The notes under the pieces were generated by a model. It did not search any database. It saw only the letters and a program-made list of their open reading frames with translations, and was not told the origin of the DNA. This document shows, in pieces, positions 51,416 to 51,441 of a DNA stretch of 51,441 nt. The DNA comes from Bacteroidota bacterium (GTDB lineage: Bacteria > Bacteroidota > Bacteroidia > Flavobacteriales > Weeksellaceae). The stretch's first letter is position 1, and the number at the start of each line of letters is the position of its first letter. The position numbers and the translations under genes are program-made. The stretch lies in the NCBI GenBank assembly GCA_023458415.1, contig JAEWZO010000008.1:1-51441 (forward strand), in the 5' to 3' direction.

Positions 51416-51441
51416 GCCCTTAAATCCTAGTATTTAAGGGC
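51416..51441 (+). terminator. Probable terminator after tRNA-Phe (cut by window end)
   Basis: A 10-bp perfect stem GCCCTTAAAT/ATTTAAGGGC (51416-51425 with 51432-51441) reaches the window end. A T-run after it would be outside the window. Confidence 0.55.

Overview
The window looks like a chromosomal segment of a flavobacterium, most likely Weeksellaceae (Chryseobacterium/Kaistella type). This is inferred from the gene families present, not from a search. The pointers are gldB and gldC gliding genes, two secreted proteins with type IX secretion (T9SS) C-terminal domains, a mevalonate-pathway HMG-CoA synthase, several TonB-dependent receptors, AT-rich DNA, weak Shine-Dalgarno sequences, and repeated use of the Bacteroidetes promoter element TAnnTTTG. 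No transposase, phage gene, CRISPR array or rRNA was seen. There is one tRNA gene, tRNA-Phe.

Layout. 1-5.8 kb: 3' end of ppk1; a cobalamin riboswitch driving a BtuB-like receptor; cca; a possible 42-aa membrane protein; and a flavin disulfide oxidoreductase whose start codon appears lost. 5.9-11 kb (minus): S9 peptidase with an extra C-terminal domain, tsaC, a DinB-family protein and a trans-sulfuration enzyme. 11-17.4 kb: T9SS-type GLUG protein; gldC-gldB (minus); GNAT-nadE-barnase-barstar (plus); surface beta-helix lipoprotein. 17.4-22 kb: TonB receptor of the same unit, divergent from a PhoB/PhoR-like two-component pair. 22-29.7 kb (plus): pRiA4b ORF-3-like protein, GH13 lipoprotein, GreA-like protein, thyA, a small protein, an M1 aminopeptidase and HMG-CoA synthase. 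29.8-32 kb (minus): a membrane lipoprotein and a DAACS symporter. 32-37.6 kb (plus): a giant T9SS adhesin-like protein and cbpA-cbpM. 37.6-42.3 kb: a lipoprotein, an orphan plus-strand unit encoding a 22-aa peptide, a TonB receptor and glnS. 42.5-45.8 kb: a LuxR-type regulator, a 7TM sensor kinase split by a frameshift, and a secreted protein, with two near-identical palindromic sites bracketing the regulator-kinase genes. 45.8-51.4 kb: menC and fbp (minus), lysC, an OlsF-like bifunctional acyltransferase and tRNA-Phe.

The strongest leads are: (1) the regulator / 7TM kinase / secreted protein locus with a duplicated operator and a kinase broken exactly at its phospho-acceptor box; (2) a membrane-anchored barnase with a cognate barstar, whose only two cysteines fall where a stabilising disulfide was once engineered into barnase; (3) the orphan small-peptide unit near 38.4 kb; (4) the start-less flavoenzyme; (5) two places where a terminator U-tract doubles as the next gene's promoter. 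No intergenic stretch exceeds 300 bases. The longest, 38210-38507, holds the small-peptide unit.
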